Shown here: in pieces, positions 9,097 to 18,651 of the stretch
How the letters are laid out: each line of letters begins with the position of its first letter
Numbering within the stretch: the first letter of the stretch is position 1
Assembly (NCBI GenBank): GCA_016705365.1
Contig: JADIYI010000006.1
Span: 62,001-126,000 of the forward strand
Direction: 5' to 3'
Length of the DNA stretch: 64,000 nucleotides
Origin: Gammaproteobacteria bacterium
GTDB lineage: Bacteria > Pseudomonadota > Gammaproteobacteria > Pseudomonadales > UBA5518
Notes under the pieces: generated by a model
What the model was told of the DNA's origin: nothing
The model's input: the letters and a program-made list of their open reading frames with translations, nothing else
Databases searched by the model: none
Program-made: the position numbers and the translations under genes

Positions 9097-11493
9097 ATGA
9101 AACGCATCAAGAAAAACAATTCTTCCGTATTCGCAAGGCTGCCGCTGGCCGCTGCGATCGTTGCGCTCAGCCCGCTGTCGCTTGCCCAGCAAGCTGTGCC
9201 ACGAGGCCAGCTCGAGGAGGTGATCGTTACCGCACAGAAGCGCTCGGAGAGCATGCAGGACGTACCGATCAGCATTCAGGCCCTGGGCAACCAGAAGCTC
9301 ACCGAGCTGAACGTGCACGATTTCGAGGACTTCTCGAAGATGATGCCGAGCGTCTCGGTACAGAGCTTTGGCCCCGGCCTGTCGCTGGTGTACATGCGCG
9401 GCGTGGCCAGCGGCGGCGACGGCAACCATTCGGGTTCCTCACCGAGCGTGGGCACCTATCTCGACGAGCAGCCGATCACGACGATTACCGGCGCGCTCGA
9501 TATCCATATCTACGATATCGCGCGGGTCGAGGCACTGGCCGGCCCGCAGGGCACGCTGTACGGCGCCAGCTCGCAGGCCGGCACCATCCGCATCATCACC
9601 AACAAGCCGGAACTCGGCGAGTTCTCGGCGGGATACGGGCTGGAAGGCAATACCGTCGAGGATGGCGACCAGGGTTATCTCGGTGAAGGCTATGTCAATC
9701 TGCCGATATCCGACAACGCGGCGATCCGCCTGGTCGGCTGGGCCAAGCACGATGCCGGCTACATCGACAATGTCGGCGGCCGGCGCGGTTATCGCGCACT
9801 GGGCGTCGTCAGCGAGAACTCGAAATATGCCGACAACGACTACAACGATGTCGACACGTATGGCGGGCGCGCATCCTTGCGTATCGATCTGAACGACAGC
9901 TGGACAATCACACCCACGCTGATGGGTCAGAGCCAGTCGGTGAACGGCGTATTCGCCCAGGACAACACGCTGGGCGACCGCCAGGTCATGCACTTCTCCA
10001 AGGACGGGTCGGATGACCAGTGGTACCAGGCGGGCCTCACGATCGAAGGACGGATCGGCAATTTCGACCTGGTCTATGCCGGTGCCTACCTGAAGCGCGA
10101 TGTCGAGGGAGAACTCGACTACAGCGATTACTCGTTCTGGTACAACGAGTATTTCGTCAACAGTCCCGACTATGCCAACGACTACCATTGCTACCTGCTG
10201 TTCGATACCGCGAACAGCGGCTACTGCGGCAATCCCAGCCAGTACATCCAGAGCGAGGACAATTTCGAGAAGCAGAGCCATGAACTGCGCGTTTCCTCGC
10301 CCTCCGACAAGCGCCTGCGATTCGTGGCCGGCCTGTTCTGGCAGGACCAGTTCCATGATATCGAGCAGCGCTACATGGTGAACGATATCCCGGTTTCGCG
10401 GGAAGTCACCGGCTGGCCCGACACGGTGTGGCTAACCAAGCAGGAACGCGATGACCAGGACGAGGCGATCTTCGGCGAGATCACCTACGACATCACCGAG
10501 CAATTCAGCATCACCGGCGGTACCCGCTTTTTCAGGACCAACAATGACCTGAAGGGCTTCTTCGGCTATGGTCTGGAGTTCCCGTACAGCGGTGGTGGCG
10601 GTGAGCGCAACTGCGTCGATGAAGCCGATTTCAACGGTGCGCCCTGCACGGTATTCAACAAGAAGACCGACGAGGACGACAATATCAGCAAGGTGAACCT
10701 GACCTACCACATAACCGATGACCATATGGTGTACGCGACCTGGTCGGAGGGTTATCGTGCGGGCGGCCTCAACCGCCGCGGCACCCTTCCACCGTACAGT
10801 TCGGACACCCTCACAAACTATGAACTGGGCTGGAAAACCACCTGGTTCGACAACACGCTGAGCTTCAACGGTGCCGTATTCCAGGAGGAATGGGAAGACT
10901 TCCAGTTCTCGATCCTCGGCCCCAACGGCCTGACGGAAATCCGCAATGCCGCGCAGGCGAAGATCAACGGGCTCGAGGTCGAGCTGAACTGGGCTGCAAC
11001 CGAGGCGTTCACGCTCTCGGGCGGGTTTGCGCTGTATGACGCCTACCTGTCCGAGAATTATTGCGGATTCACCAACTCCAGCGGCTCGCCGGTGACCAAC
11101 TGCGCGGTTGCCGAAGCACCGGAATACCAGGAGCTCCCGGTCACCGCCGAGAGCAAGGGGAACATCACCGGGCGCTATACCTTCAACGTAGCGGGCTACG
11201 ATGCCTACACCCAGGCGACGGTGGTCTACGAAGGCAGCCGCGAGTCCGACCTGCGCACCGTCGAACGCGGCATTCTCGGCAAGATGGACGCCTACACCCT
11301 GGTCGACCTGTCGACCGGAGCGAGCTGGTGTGATGACACCTACAGCGTGGAACTGTATGTGAAGAACCTGACCGACGAAAACGCCGAGACCAACAAGTAC
11401 GCACAGTGCGCCGAGGGAATCTGTGGCGCGCAGGTCTATTCGGGCGTGATCCAGCCACGCACCGTGGGCCTGCGGTTTGCACAGCAGTTCTGA
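9097..11493 (+). CDS. TonB-dependent outer-membrane receptor
   Basis: This 798-aa protein begins with a signal peptide (basic MKRIKK, hydrophobic core, cleavage near SLAQQ). The plug domain follows with LEEVIVTAQKRSESMQDVP, the typical TonB-box region of Caulobacter-type receptors. The rest is a beta-barrel ending in phenylalanine (GLRFAQQF), the usual outer-membrane insertion signal. AAGGGG lies only 2 nt from ATG 9091 but 8 nt from ATG 9097, so the second start is preferred. A strong terminator follows. The M20 peptidase downstream and the sulfotransferase upstream hint at uptake of a peptide-like or modified substrate; this is inference from context. Confidence 0.93.
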   Translation: MKRIKKNNSSVFARLPLAAAIVALSPLSLAQQAVPRGQLEEVIVTAQKRSESMQDVPISIQALGNQKLTELNVHDFEDFSKMMPSVSVQSFGPGLSLVYMRGVASGGDGNHSGSSPSVGTYLDEQPITTITGALDIHIYDIARVEALAGPQGTLYGASSQAGTIRIITNKPELGEFSAGYGLEGNTVEDGDQGYLGEGYVNLPISDNAAIRLVGWAKHDAGYIDNVGGRRGYRALGVVSENSKYADNDYNDVDTYGGRASLRIDLNDSWTITPTLMGQSQSVNGVFAQDNTLGDRQVMHFSKDGSDDQWYQAGLTIEGRIGNFDLVYAGAYLKRDVEGELDYSDYSFWYNEYFVNSPDYANDYHCYLLFDTANSGYCGNPSQYIQSEDNFEKQSHELRVSSPSDKRLRFVAGLFWQDQFHDIEQRYMVNDIPVSREVTGWPDTVWLTKQERDDQDEAIFGEITYDITEQFSITGGTRFFRTNNDLKGFFGYGLEFPYSGGGGERNCVDEADFNGAPCTVFNKKTDEDDNISKVNLTYHITDDHMVYATWSEGYRAGGLNRRGTLPPYSSDTLTNYELGWKTTWFDNTLSFNGAVFQEEWEDFQFSILGPNGLTEIRNAAQAKINGLEVELNWAATEAFTLSGGFALYDAYLSENYCGFTNSSGSPVTNCAVAEAPEYQELPVTAESKGNITGRYTFNVAGYDAYTQATVVYEGSRESDLRTVERGILGKMDAYTLVDLSTGASWCDDTYSVELYVKNLTDENAETNKYAQCAEGICGAQVYSGVIQPRTVGLRFAQQF

Positions 11494-11537
11494 GTGCCAT
11501 CGGCTCCCGTCTTCGGGCGGGTGCCACTTCCACAATG

Positions 11538-11571
11538 TGTCGCGACCGGTAACGGCCGCGACATTTTTTTT
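11538..11571 (+). terminator. Rho-independent terminator after the TonB-dependent receptor
   Basis: TGTCGCG and CGCGACA form a 7-bp perfect stem around a 12-nt GC-rich loop, followed by a run of eight T residues. It lies 45 bp after the receptor stop and separates that gene from the M20 peptidase. Confidence 0.85.
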
Positions 11572-11622
11572 CGCTCGCCCGCCAGGGAAGCGCTTCACAC
11601 CATACGGTCAAAAGGATTGTTC

Positions 11623-12999
11623 ATGCGCATTCGACACATGCTTCCGCTGCTGGTACTGGTTGCGTCGGCCCATGCCGCCCCAGCCGCCGTGGCCCCGGAA
11701 ATACAGGCCCGCGCCATTCTCGAACATGCGGTCAATACGCGAACCGTGGCCGGCGCGGCACAGGTCCCGGTGCTCGCGGCCTGGCTTGCGGACCAATTGC
11801 GCGCCAGCGGTTTCGCGCCCGGCGATATCGAAATCCAGCCCTACGGTGAAACCGCGGCGCTGATCGCCCGCTACCGCGGAGCCGGCAACGGCGCCCCGCT
11901 GGTGCTCTCGGCGCACATGGATGTGGTCGAGGCAAATCCCTCGGACTGGGAGCGCGATCCCTTTGTGCTGACCGAGGAGAACGGGTTCCTCTACGGGCGC
12001 GGCGTGATGGACAACAAGTTCGAGCTCAGCATGGTGGTGGCCACCCTGGCGCGCTTCAAGCGCGAGGGCTATGTGCCGGCGCGCGATATCGTGCTGGCAC
12101 TGAGCGGTGACGAGGAAACCACCATGATCAGCACGCGCGGGATTACCCCGCAGCTGCGCGGCGCCTGGCTGGTGATCAATACCGACGGAGATGCCAATCC
12201 TCTGGGCAGCGACGGCAAGCCGCTGGCATTCAAGCTCCAGGCCGCGGAAAAAACCTACGCCAGTTTCGAGTTGCGCGCGCACAATCCCGGCGGACATTCG
12301 AGCCGCCCGCAGCCCGACAATGCGATCTACCAACTCGCGCACGCCCTGGTTCGCCTGCAGCAGCACGAGTTTCCGCTGCAATTGAACGAGGTCACCCGCG
12401 CCTACCTCGGTGGGCTGGCGAGCCAGGCACAAGGCGCGCAGCGCGCGGCGATGGAGCAACTGGCGAAAGATCCGCACGATGCGCAGGCCGGCGCCCTGCT
12501 CAGCGCAGACCCTGAATACGTGGGCATCCTGCGCACCACCTGCGTGGCCACGATGCTGAATGCGGGGCACGCGGAAAACGCGCTGCCGCAACGCGCCGTC
12601 GCCACCGTCAATTGCCGCATCCTCCCCGGCACCCCGATAGACAGCGTGCGCGACACGCTGGTGCAGCTGATCGCGGACCCCGCGATAGAGGTCGAACTGC
12701 TCGATCGCTACCCGGAAGCACCGGCCTCGCCGTTGCGCGACGAGGTCACCACCGCCCTGCGCAAGGCAGTGGATATCCGCTACCCGGGATTGCAGATCCT
12801 GCCAAGCATGGCGGCCGGCGCCAGCGACAGCATGTACTTCCGCGCGGCCGGCATCGACAGCTACTGCGTGACCAGCCTGTTCATGCATCCCGAGGACGAT
12901 TATGCGCACGGGCTGAACGAGCGCGTACCGGCGGATGCGATTGCACCCTCGCTCGCATTCTGGAACGTGCTGCTGCGCGAACTGGCCGCGAGCCCCTGA
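11623..12999 (+). CDS. Exported M20-family zinc metallopeptidase
   Basis: A 458-aa M20/M28-clan exopeptidase. Metal-binding motifs are LSAHMDVV near residue 95 (His-x-Asp), GRGVMDNK, and GDEETT near residue 162 (catalytic plus metal-binding Glu). A dimerisation-domain segment GGHSSRPQPDNAIY and a late metal-binding His in SLFMHPEDDYAHGLNE are also present. The start at 11623 gives a signal peptide (MRIRHMLPLLVLVASAHAAPA), so the enzyme is probably periplasmic. It most likely cleaves dipeptides or N-acyl amino acids. It follows the TonB receptor and is near two exported amidohydrolases, suggesting a periplasmic peptide or amide-breakdown set. Confidence 0.9.
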   Translation: MRIRHMLPLLVLVASAHAAPAAVAPEIQARAILEHAVNTRTVAGAAQVPVLAAWLADQLRASGFAPGDIEIQPYGETAALIARYRGAGNGAPLVLSAHMDVVEANPSDWERDPFVLTEENGFLYGRGVMDNKFELSMVVATLARFKREGYVPARDIVLALSGDEETTMISTRGITPQLRGAWLVINTDGDANPLGSDGKPLAFKLQAAEKTYASFELRAHNPGGHSSRPQPDNAIYQLAHALVRLQQHEFPLQLNEVTRAYLGGLASQAQGAQRAAMEQLAKDPHDAQAGALLSADPEYVGILRTTCVATMLNAGHAENALPQRAVATVNCRILPGTPIDSVRDTLVQLIADPAIEVELLDRYPEAPASPLRDEVTTALRKAVDIRYPGLQILPSMAAGASDSMYFRAAGIDSYCVTSLFMHPEDDYAHGLNERVPADAIAPSLAFWNVLLRELAASP

Positions 13000-13030
13000 T
13001 CCGGCGCGTGCGCGCGGAGCGCGATTGGCG

Positions 13031-13777
13031 ATGCCCCGATGCCCGAAATGCGGCCATGTGCGCAGCGCAGCGGACCCGAGCGTGCACGAAGGTGTGTGTC
13101 CTGCCTGCGGCATCGCCTATGCGAAATGGCGCCGGCCCCGCCAGCGCCACCCGCGTGGGCGCGCCGCGACGCAACCGTCGGCGAGCCTGGCGGAAAGACT
13201 GTGCTGTCAACTGGGCGAACTGCCCGAACGTCGCGATCCGCCGAGCCTGATCGCGCGCCTCGGGCTGCTTCTCGCGCTGAGCCTGTGGACGCCGTGGTTC
13301 GTGCTGCACGGAATCGATTGGGAAATCATCGGCGGCTCGTTCATGCACAACGTCAACCTGCCGTTCCACGAGTTCGGTCACCTGTTGTTCGCACCCTTTG
13401 GCCATTTCATGGCGATTCTCGGCGGCAGCCTGTTCCAGCTGCTGTTGCCGCTGGGGCTGACGGCCTTTTTCGTGATCCGCCAGCGCGACAATTTTGCCGC
13501 GGCGGTGACCCTGTGGTGGACGGGGCAGAGTTTCGTCGACCTGGCACCGTATATCGCTGACGCACCGTACCGGCTGCTGCCGCTGGTCGGTGGTGGCGGC
13601 GAGGAAAGCCACGACTGGGGCAACCTGCTGACGATGCTCGGCGCGCTCGACAGCAGTCTTGCGCTGGCGCGTGCAAGCTTCACGACCGGCGCGCTGCTGA
13701 TGTTGCTCGCGCTCGGCTGGGGCACCTGCCTGGTGTATCTGCAATACCACGCCCGGGATGCGGCGGGAAGCGCGTAA
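13031..13777 (+). CDS. Membrane protein with N-terminal zinc ribbon and HEFGH motif
   Basis: This 248-aa protein opens with a two-CxxC zinc ribbon (CPKCGHVRSA ... CPACGIAYAKW). A short linker and about four hydrophobic segments follow. Near residue 112, NLPFHEFGHLLFAPFG contains an HExxH-type sequence (HEFGH) beside a membrane segment, recalling intramembrane site-2-protease/M50 metallopeptidases. The third M50 ligand (an NxxPxxxxDG-like motif) is not obvious, so peptidase activity is uncertain. The ATG at 13031 is chosen because it starts immediately before the zinc ribbon; an upstream extension would overlap the M20 gene and lacks conserved features. It is 31 bp downstream of the M20 gene. 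Confidence 0.75.
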   Translation: MPRCPKCGHVRSAADPSVHEGVCPACGIAYAKWRRPRQRHPRGRAATQPSASLAERLCCQLGELPERRDPPSLIARLGLLLALSLWTPWFVLHGIDWEIIGGSFMHNVNLPFHEFGHLLFAPFGHFMAILGGSLFQLLLPLGLTAFFVIRQRDNFAAAVTLWWTGQSFVDLAPYIADAPYRLLPLVGGGGEESHDWGNLLTMLGALDSSLALARASFTTGALLMLLALGWGTCLVYLQYHARDAAGSA

Positions 13778-13786
13778 CAGGAGCAC

Positions 13787-14347
13787 TCAGCCGCGCTCGA
13801 TACGCTCCGCCGGCACGTAGTCAAAAATGAATGTGATGCGATCCTCCGTACCCTTGTTCATCACGCTGTGGTTGAGCAGATTGTTGATCTCGTAGGCGCG
13901 CCCGACTTCGAACTGGTAAGGACGGCCATCGATCATGAAGCGCACCCGCGGGTTGGTCGTGATCGGTACGTGGATGCGATGCCCGCAGGCAAACGAGGGA
14001 TGACTGTCGCGGTGTGGCGCGATCACCTCGCCCGGCAACAGCTTGGCCGCCATGGCGCGGATGATGGTGCCACCCGTGCTATAGCAGCGTTCGATGATGT
14101 CCTGCATCAACGGCACCGCCGGTTCCGCCAGCAGATCCCAGCCCGCCTCGCGGGTCACGCTGATCGCGGGCCAGCCGGAACCATCGGTGAACACCATCAC
14201 CACCGACTCGGTGCGCCGGTGCACATCGTAGTCCTGCTGGCGCTGCTGGTTGGCCAGCCAGGCCGCGCGATCGAGCCCCAGGATCGCATCCGCCAGCGCC
14301 TGCATGTTCACGGGACCCAGGTCCCGCAGTGGCACACCGATATCCAT
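13787..14347 (-). CDS. Aspartyl/asparaginyl beta-hydroxylase-type 2OG-Fe(II) dioxygenase
   Basis: A 186-aa protein matching the double-stranded beta-helix core of the Asp/Asn hydroxylase family. HRDSHPSFACGHRIHVPI supplies an iron-binding histidine and an arginine suited to 2-oxoglutarate binding, and INNLLNHSVMNKG supplies the distal histidine. Members hydroxylate Asp or Asn in proteins, peptides or small molecules. ATG 14347 (MDIGVPL) is chosen because it clears the upstream amidohydrolase stop by 17 bp. The two are probably cotranscribed. The substrate is unknown. Confidence 0.82.
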   Translation of the reverse strand: MDIGVPLRDLGPVNMQALADAILGLDRAAWLANQQRQQDYDVHRRTESVVMVFTDGSGWPAISVTREAGWDLLAEPAVPLMQDIIERCYSTGGTIIRAMAAKLLPGEVIAPHRDSHPSFACGHRIHVPITTNPRVRFMIDGRPYQFEVGRAYEINNLLNHSVMNKGTEDRITFIFDYVPAERIERG

Positions 14348-14364
14348 CGCCTGTTCGCTCCCGC

Positions 14365-16062
14365 CTACTTCTTTTTTCGGTAAACCCACACGCCATCGAT
14401 CATGGTGCCGAGCACCTGCGTATCGCGCACGACCGTACCGGCGGCCAGCGGATCGCGATCGACCAGCACCAGGTCCGCGGCCTTGCCGACGCGCAGCGAT
14501 CCGGTTTCATCCTCGATTCCGAACATGCGTGCCGCATCGATCGTGTACGCGCGCAGCAACACCTCCACCGGCAGGGCCTGTTCCGGCACCAGCGGCGGAC
14601 GTTGCGGTTCCTCCGGGTTACGCCGCGTGTGGCCGATGTCGATCGCCTCGAACGGGTTGAAGGAACTCACGTTCCAGTCACTGCCGCCCACCACCACGCC
14701 ACCGGCATCGTGCACACCACGGGCCGGGTACATATAGCGCATCCGCGCGGCACCTATATACGGCGCCACCGCCTCGATGCTGTAGGGATTCGGTTGCGCC
14801 CACAGCAGCTGGAACGACGCGAACACATCGAGCGCGGCGAAGCGCGGCCAGTCCGAGGGTTCGATCAACTGCAGATGGCTGATGCTGAAACGCACCCCTC
14901 TTCCCGCCGCGGTGGCACGAGCGGCGGCAAACGCATCGAGCGTCTCGCGCACCGCGCGATCCCCGATCGCATGCACATGCACATTGAAGTCCTGCGCCGC
15001 CGCCGCGCTGACAAAACCCGCGAATGCGCGTGGTGCGACGTAGACTTCGCCGCGGTTTGCGCCGGGCTTGCCGTCGGCATCGAGATAGGGCTCGAGCAAT
15101 GCCGCGCTCTGGGTCGGGTACTCGATTACCCCGTCGGCAAAAATCTTCACCGTATCGAGCGTGAGGTGCGGCAGACCGCGGTACTTCTCGCGCCAGGCAC
15201 TCATCTCCGCGATGCTCGCGCTGCCGCGCGCCACGTCCGCCGCCAGCGCCGCGAATACGCGTGGCACCAGGCGCTTGCTGCGTGCCAGCTCCGCATAGAC
15301 CTCGAGTTCCGCGGGATGCACCGCCGCGTCCATCACCGCGGTGATTCCCACCGCCTGCATCGAGGCGAAAACCCGCGCGGTGGCCTCGACCTTGCTCGCC
15401 AGCGAATCCTCGGGCAGCAGAGCGGTGAGCGGCTGCTGCGCGTTGTCGATCAGGTGACCGGTGGGCTCGCCATGTGCATCGCGGGTGATGCGCCCCCCCC
15501 GGGGATCCGGCGTGTTGCGATCGATGCCGGTGAGTTCGAGGCCACGAGTATTCACCCACGCGGTGTGTTCATCGGTGCCGAGCAGCGCCAGCGGCCGCTC
15601 CGCGACGATGCCATCGAGCGCCACCCGATCGGCCTCGAAAGCGGCGGGATTGAGATTGATCGCCACGACCCACTCCTCGGCACCGGCGGGGCCGTCCGCA
15701 GCCATGCAGGCATGCACCAGCGGCGCGATCGCGGCAATGTTCAGCGGCTCGTCGCCGAGACTGCAGTCATCGAGTTGCGCCGCACCGATCACCGGGTGGC
15801 TATGGGTATCGATGATGCCGGGCAGCAGCGTCGCACCGTCCACGTCCTCGACCAGCGTGCGATCGCCCTTGAATTCCAGCACCTGCGCGAGCGAACCCAC
15901 CGCCAGCAGGCGCCCATCGGCGATTGCCACGGCCTCGGCACGGGGATTGTCCGTGTCCTGGGTCAGGACGCGCGCATGGGTGATGATCAGGTCCGCGTCA
16001 CTCGCGTGCACCGCTGCCGCGAACACGCCCGCCCACACCGTCGCGATCCATGATGGTTGCAT
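14365..16062 (-). CDS. Exported metal-dependent amidohydrolase (YtcJ-like)
   Basis: A 565-aa amidohydrolase-superfamily protein. An N-terminal hydrophobic stretch ending near VHASDA suggests export. The metal-binding motif LLPGIIDTHSHP is near residue 85, further conserved histidines are in VHVHAIGDRAVRE and SISHLQLI, and the active-site Asp is in VVVGGSDWNVSSFNP. The composite beta-sandwich closes with GSLRVGKAADLVLVDRDP. YtcJ-type enzymes hydrolyse N-substituted amides or formamides. It is divergent from another exported amidohydrolase 90 bp away, so they share a promoter region. Confidence 0.88.
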   Translation of the reverse strand: MQPSWIATVWAGVFAAAVHASDADLIITHARVLTQDTDNPRAEAVAIADGRLLAVGSLAQVLEFKGDRTLVEDVDGATLLPGIIDTHSHPVIGAAQLDDCSLGDEPLNIAAIAPLVHACMAADGPAGAEEWVVAINLNPAAFEADRVALDGIVAERPLALLGTDEHTAWVNTRGLELTGIDRNTPDPRGGRITRDAHGEPTGHLIDNAQQPLTALLPEDSLASKVEATARVFASMQAVGITAVMDAAVHPAELEVYAELARSKRLVPRVFAALAADVARGSASIAEMSAWREKYRGLPHLTLDTVKIFADGVIEYPTQSAALLEPYLDADGKPGANRGEVYVAPRAFAGFVSAAAAQDFNVHVHAIGDRAVRETLDAFAAARATAAGRGVRFSISHLQLIEPSDWPRFAALDVFASFQLLWAQPNPYSIEAVAPYIGAARMRYMYPARGVHDAGGVVVGGSDWNVSSFNPFEAIDIGHTRRNPEEPQRPPLVPEQALPVEVLLRAYTIDAARMFGIEDETGSLRVGKAADLVLVDRDPLAAGTVVRDTQVLGTMIDGVWVYRKKK

Positions 16063-16152
16063 GCTGCTTCGCCCTTGCCCGATCCGGTTCGAGTCGCGAT
16101 CATAGCGCAGGCGCCGAAGATGGCGCGCGTTTCACCATCCGGGATTGTTGTC

Positions 16153-17433
16153 ATGTCACGCTCGCTGATTGTTGCCGCACTGCTGTGTTTTCTCGCCTCC
16201 CCGGGCTTTGCCCAAGACGGGCGCAAGGTGGTGCATGCGGGTCGGATGATCGACGTGATCAGCGGCAAGACGCTCGCCGACCGTGCCATCTGGATCGATG
16301 GCGAACGGATCGAACGAATCGATGCCTGGAGCACGGCCGCGCCCGGCATCACGGTGATCGACTGGTCAGACTACACCGTGGTGCCGGGGCTGATGGATAT
16401 GCACTCGCACCTGGTCGGCGATATCCAGGGTGCCGACAGCATGAGCCTGCTCGCCAGCAGCGGGGCTCAGGACGTGATGCTCGGTGTGCGCCATGCGCGC
16501 GCCACGCTGCGTGCCGGCTTCACCAGCGTGCGCGATGTCGGGACCTATCGCGCGTGGGTCGATGTGACGCTGCGCGATGCAATCGACGAGGGCATCGTGC
16601 CGGGGCCGCGGATGTCGGTGGCCGGTGCCTACGTGACGGTGAGCAGCGGTGGCGGCGAACTCGTTGGCGCCGCGCCCGATGTGGTGATTCCCGCGGACAT
16701 GCGGCGCGGTGTTGCGAACTCCGCGGATGAAGTGCGCCAGCGGGTGCGCGAACTGCTGCACGGCGGCGCCGATTTCATCAAGATCATCGCCACCGGCGCG
16801 GTACTGACTGCCGGAACCACGCCGGGTGCGCCCGAGTACAGCGAAGCGGAAATCCGCGCGGCCGTCGAGGAAGCGGCCAGGTACGGTACCTACGTGACGG
16901 CCCACGCGCACGGTGCCGAGGGCATCAAGCTCGCAGTGCGCGCCGGGGTGCGTTCGATCGAGCACGGTTCGCTGATCGATGACGAAGGTATCGCACTGAT
17001 GAAGCGCAACGGCACCTGGCTGGTCGCCGATGTGTACAACGGCGATTACATCGAGGAAGTCGGGCGCCGCGACGGCTGGAGCGCCGAGATCCTGCGCAAG
17101 AACCTCGAAACCACCGAGGCCCAGCGCGAGGGCTTTCGCAAGGCCGTCAAGGCCGGCGTGAACATCGCCTACGGCACCGACGCCGGGGTCTATCCGCACG
17201 GCCTCAACGCGCGCCAGTTCGCCTACATGGTGCGCTTTGGCATGAGCCCGCTGCAGGCACTGCGCTCGGCCACCATCGATGCGGCGCGGCTGATGCGACA
17301 CGAGGAAAACAGCGGCAGCATCGAAGCCGGCAAGTACGCGGACCTGGTTGCCGTCAAGGGCGATGTGCTCGCCGACATCAGCCTGCTCGAACACGTCGCT
17401 GCCGTGATCAAGGGCGGGCAGCCGCTCGAATGA
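16153..17433 (+). CDS. Exported amidohydrolase (imidazolonepropionase/Xaa-Pro dipeptidase-like)
   Basis: A 426-aa amidohydrolase with a clear signal peptide (MSRSLIVAALLCFLASPGFAQ), which fixes the start at 16153. Metal-site motifs are VVPGLMDMHSHL near residue 85, a probable carboxylated lysine in DFIKIIATGAVL, histidines in VTAHAHGAEGIKLA and SIEHGSL, and the catalytic Asp in AYGTDAGVYPHG. This pattern is typical of periplasmic Xaa-Pro or Xaa-Arg dipeptidase-like amidohydrolases. With the M20 enzyme and the divergent YtcJ-like protein it forms a group of exported peptide or amide hydrolases. Confidence 0.9.
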   Translation: MSRSLIVAALLCFLASPGFAQDGRKVVHAGRMIDVISGKTLADRAIWIDGERIERIDAWSTAAPGITVIDWSDYTVVPGLMDMHSHLVGDIQGADSMSLLASSGAQDVMLGVRHARATLRAGFTSVRDVGTYRAWVDVTLRDAIDEGIVPGPRMSVAGAYVTVSSGGGELVGAAPDVVIPADMRRGVANSADEVRQRVRELLHGGADFIKIIATGAVLTAGTTPGAPEYSEAEIRAAVEEAARYGTYVTAHAHGAEGIKLAVRAGVRSIEHGSLIDDEGIALMKRNGTWLVADVYNGDYIEEVGRRDGWSAEILRKNLETTEAQREGFRKAVKAGVNIAYGTDAGVYPHGLNARQFAYMVRFGMSPLQALRSATIDAARLMRHEENSGSIEAGKYADLVAVKGDVLADISLLEHVAAVIKGGQPLE

Positions 17434-17457
17434 TTGTCACGAATTTCCCAACCGGGA

Positions 17458-18600
17458 TCACTTCAGTACATCCCGGCTGATCAGCTCCTTCATCACCTCG
17501 GAGGCACCGCCATAGATGCGCTGCACCCGCGAATCGGCATAAAAGCGCGAGATCGGGTACTCGCGCATATAGCCGTAACCACCAAACAGCTGCAGGCAGC
17601 CGTCGGCCACCCGGTCCTGCAACTCGGTGCAGCTCAGCTTTGCGATGCTCGCGGTTGCGGTATCCAATTCGTCGCGCATCAGGCTGGCGATGCAGCTATC
17701 GAGAAAACGCTCGTGCACGGTCACCTCGGCGGCCATCTCGGCCAGCCTGAAGCGCGTATTCTGCATGGCAGCGAGCGGTTGTCCGAAGACGTTGCGCTCC
17801 TTCACGTATGCCACGGTGATATCGAGCGCACCGCGCGCGTGCGCCGCCCCGCCGATTGCGAGCACCAGGCGCTCGCGCGGCAGCTCGTTCATCAGCACCG
17901 CAAAGCCGCGGTTCAGCTCGCCGAGCAGCTTGTCGGGCCCGACTCTCACATCGGTGTAGAACAGCTCCGAGGTGTCGGCGGCGTGCTGGCCGAGTTTCTC
18001 GAGATTGCGTCCACGGCTGAAACCCGGCGCATCGGCGTCCACCAGCAACAGCGAGATGCTCTTCGAGCCACGAGCGCCGGGATCGGTCTTCGCCGCCGTG
18101 ATGACAAGGTCGGCGTGCTGGCCATTGGTGATGAAGGTCTTGGAGCCGTTGATTTTCCAGCCATCGCCGTCTGCCTGCGCGCTGGCGCGGATTGCCTGCA
18201 GATCCGAACCCGCGCCGGGCTCGGTCATCGCGATCGCACCGACGCATTCACCGCTCACCATTCGTGGCAGGTAATGCTGTTTCTGCGTCTCGCTGCCCGC
18301 ATTCAGCACATAGTGCGAAACAATGTCGCTGTGCACGGCGATGCTGCAGGCCAGCGCGAGGAAGCCCGCGCGGGCCAGCTCCTGCTGTACCACCACCGAG
18401 AAACGGAAATCGGCACCGATACCGCCGTATTGCTCGGGGATGTCGGTGCCCAGCATGCCCGCCTCGCCGAGCTGCAACCAGATCTCGCGCGGCATGATTT
18501 CCGCACGCTCCCAGCTGTCGTAGAACGGCGCCACCTGCTCGCGGGTAAAGCGGCGTACATTGTCGCGGTATATCGCGAGTTCGGTGTCCTGTTCGGTCAT
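17458..18600 (-). CDS. Acyl-CoA dehydrogenase
   Basis: A 380-aa FAD-dependent acyl-CoA dehydrogenase. AMTEPGAGSDLQAIRA and WKINGSKTFITNG are the family signatures in the middle domain. The C-terminal segment has LQLFGGYGYMREYPISRFYA and RIYGGASEVMKE, where the Glu after GGAS sits at the position of the catalytic base in short/medium-chain enzymes. It would oxidise an acyl-CoA to the 2,3-enoyl-CoA. It is transcribed toward the amidohydrolase at 17433, and corA lies 51 bp upstream on the same strand. No beta-oxidation partners are adjacent, so chain length or branched substrates are open. Confidence 0.92.
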   Translation of the reverse strand: MTEQDTELAIYRDNVRRFTREQVAPFYDSWERAEIMPREIWLQLGEAGMLGTDIPEQYGGIGADFRFSVVVQQELARAGFLALACSIAVHSDIVSHYVLNAGSETQKQHYLPRMVSGECVGAIAMTEPGAGSDLQAIRASAQADGDGWKINGSKTFITNGQHADLVITAAKTDPGARGSKSISLLLVDADAPGFSRGRNLEKLGQHAADTSELFYTDVRVGPDKLLGELNRGFAVLMNELPRERLVLAIGGAAHARGALDITVAYVKERNVFGQPLAAMQNTRFRLAEMAAEVTVHERFLDSCIASLMRDELDTATASIAKLSCTELQDRVADGCLQLFGGYGYMREYPISRFYADSRVQRIYGGASEVMKELISRDVLK

Positions 18601-18651
18601 GGTGCCGCTGCTTCCCTCGATCGCTGATTAGGCGCCAGCGCGCCATTTGCC

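Noticed and set aside
9439..10356. A 305-codon minus-strand frame within the TonB receptor
   Set aside because: Antisense to a receptor with full signal, plug and barrel features.
14329..16053. A long plus-strand frame opposite the YtcJ-like amidohydrolase
   Set aside because: Antisense to a complete amidohydrolase; composition is Arg/His-rich shadow sequence with no domain.
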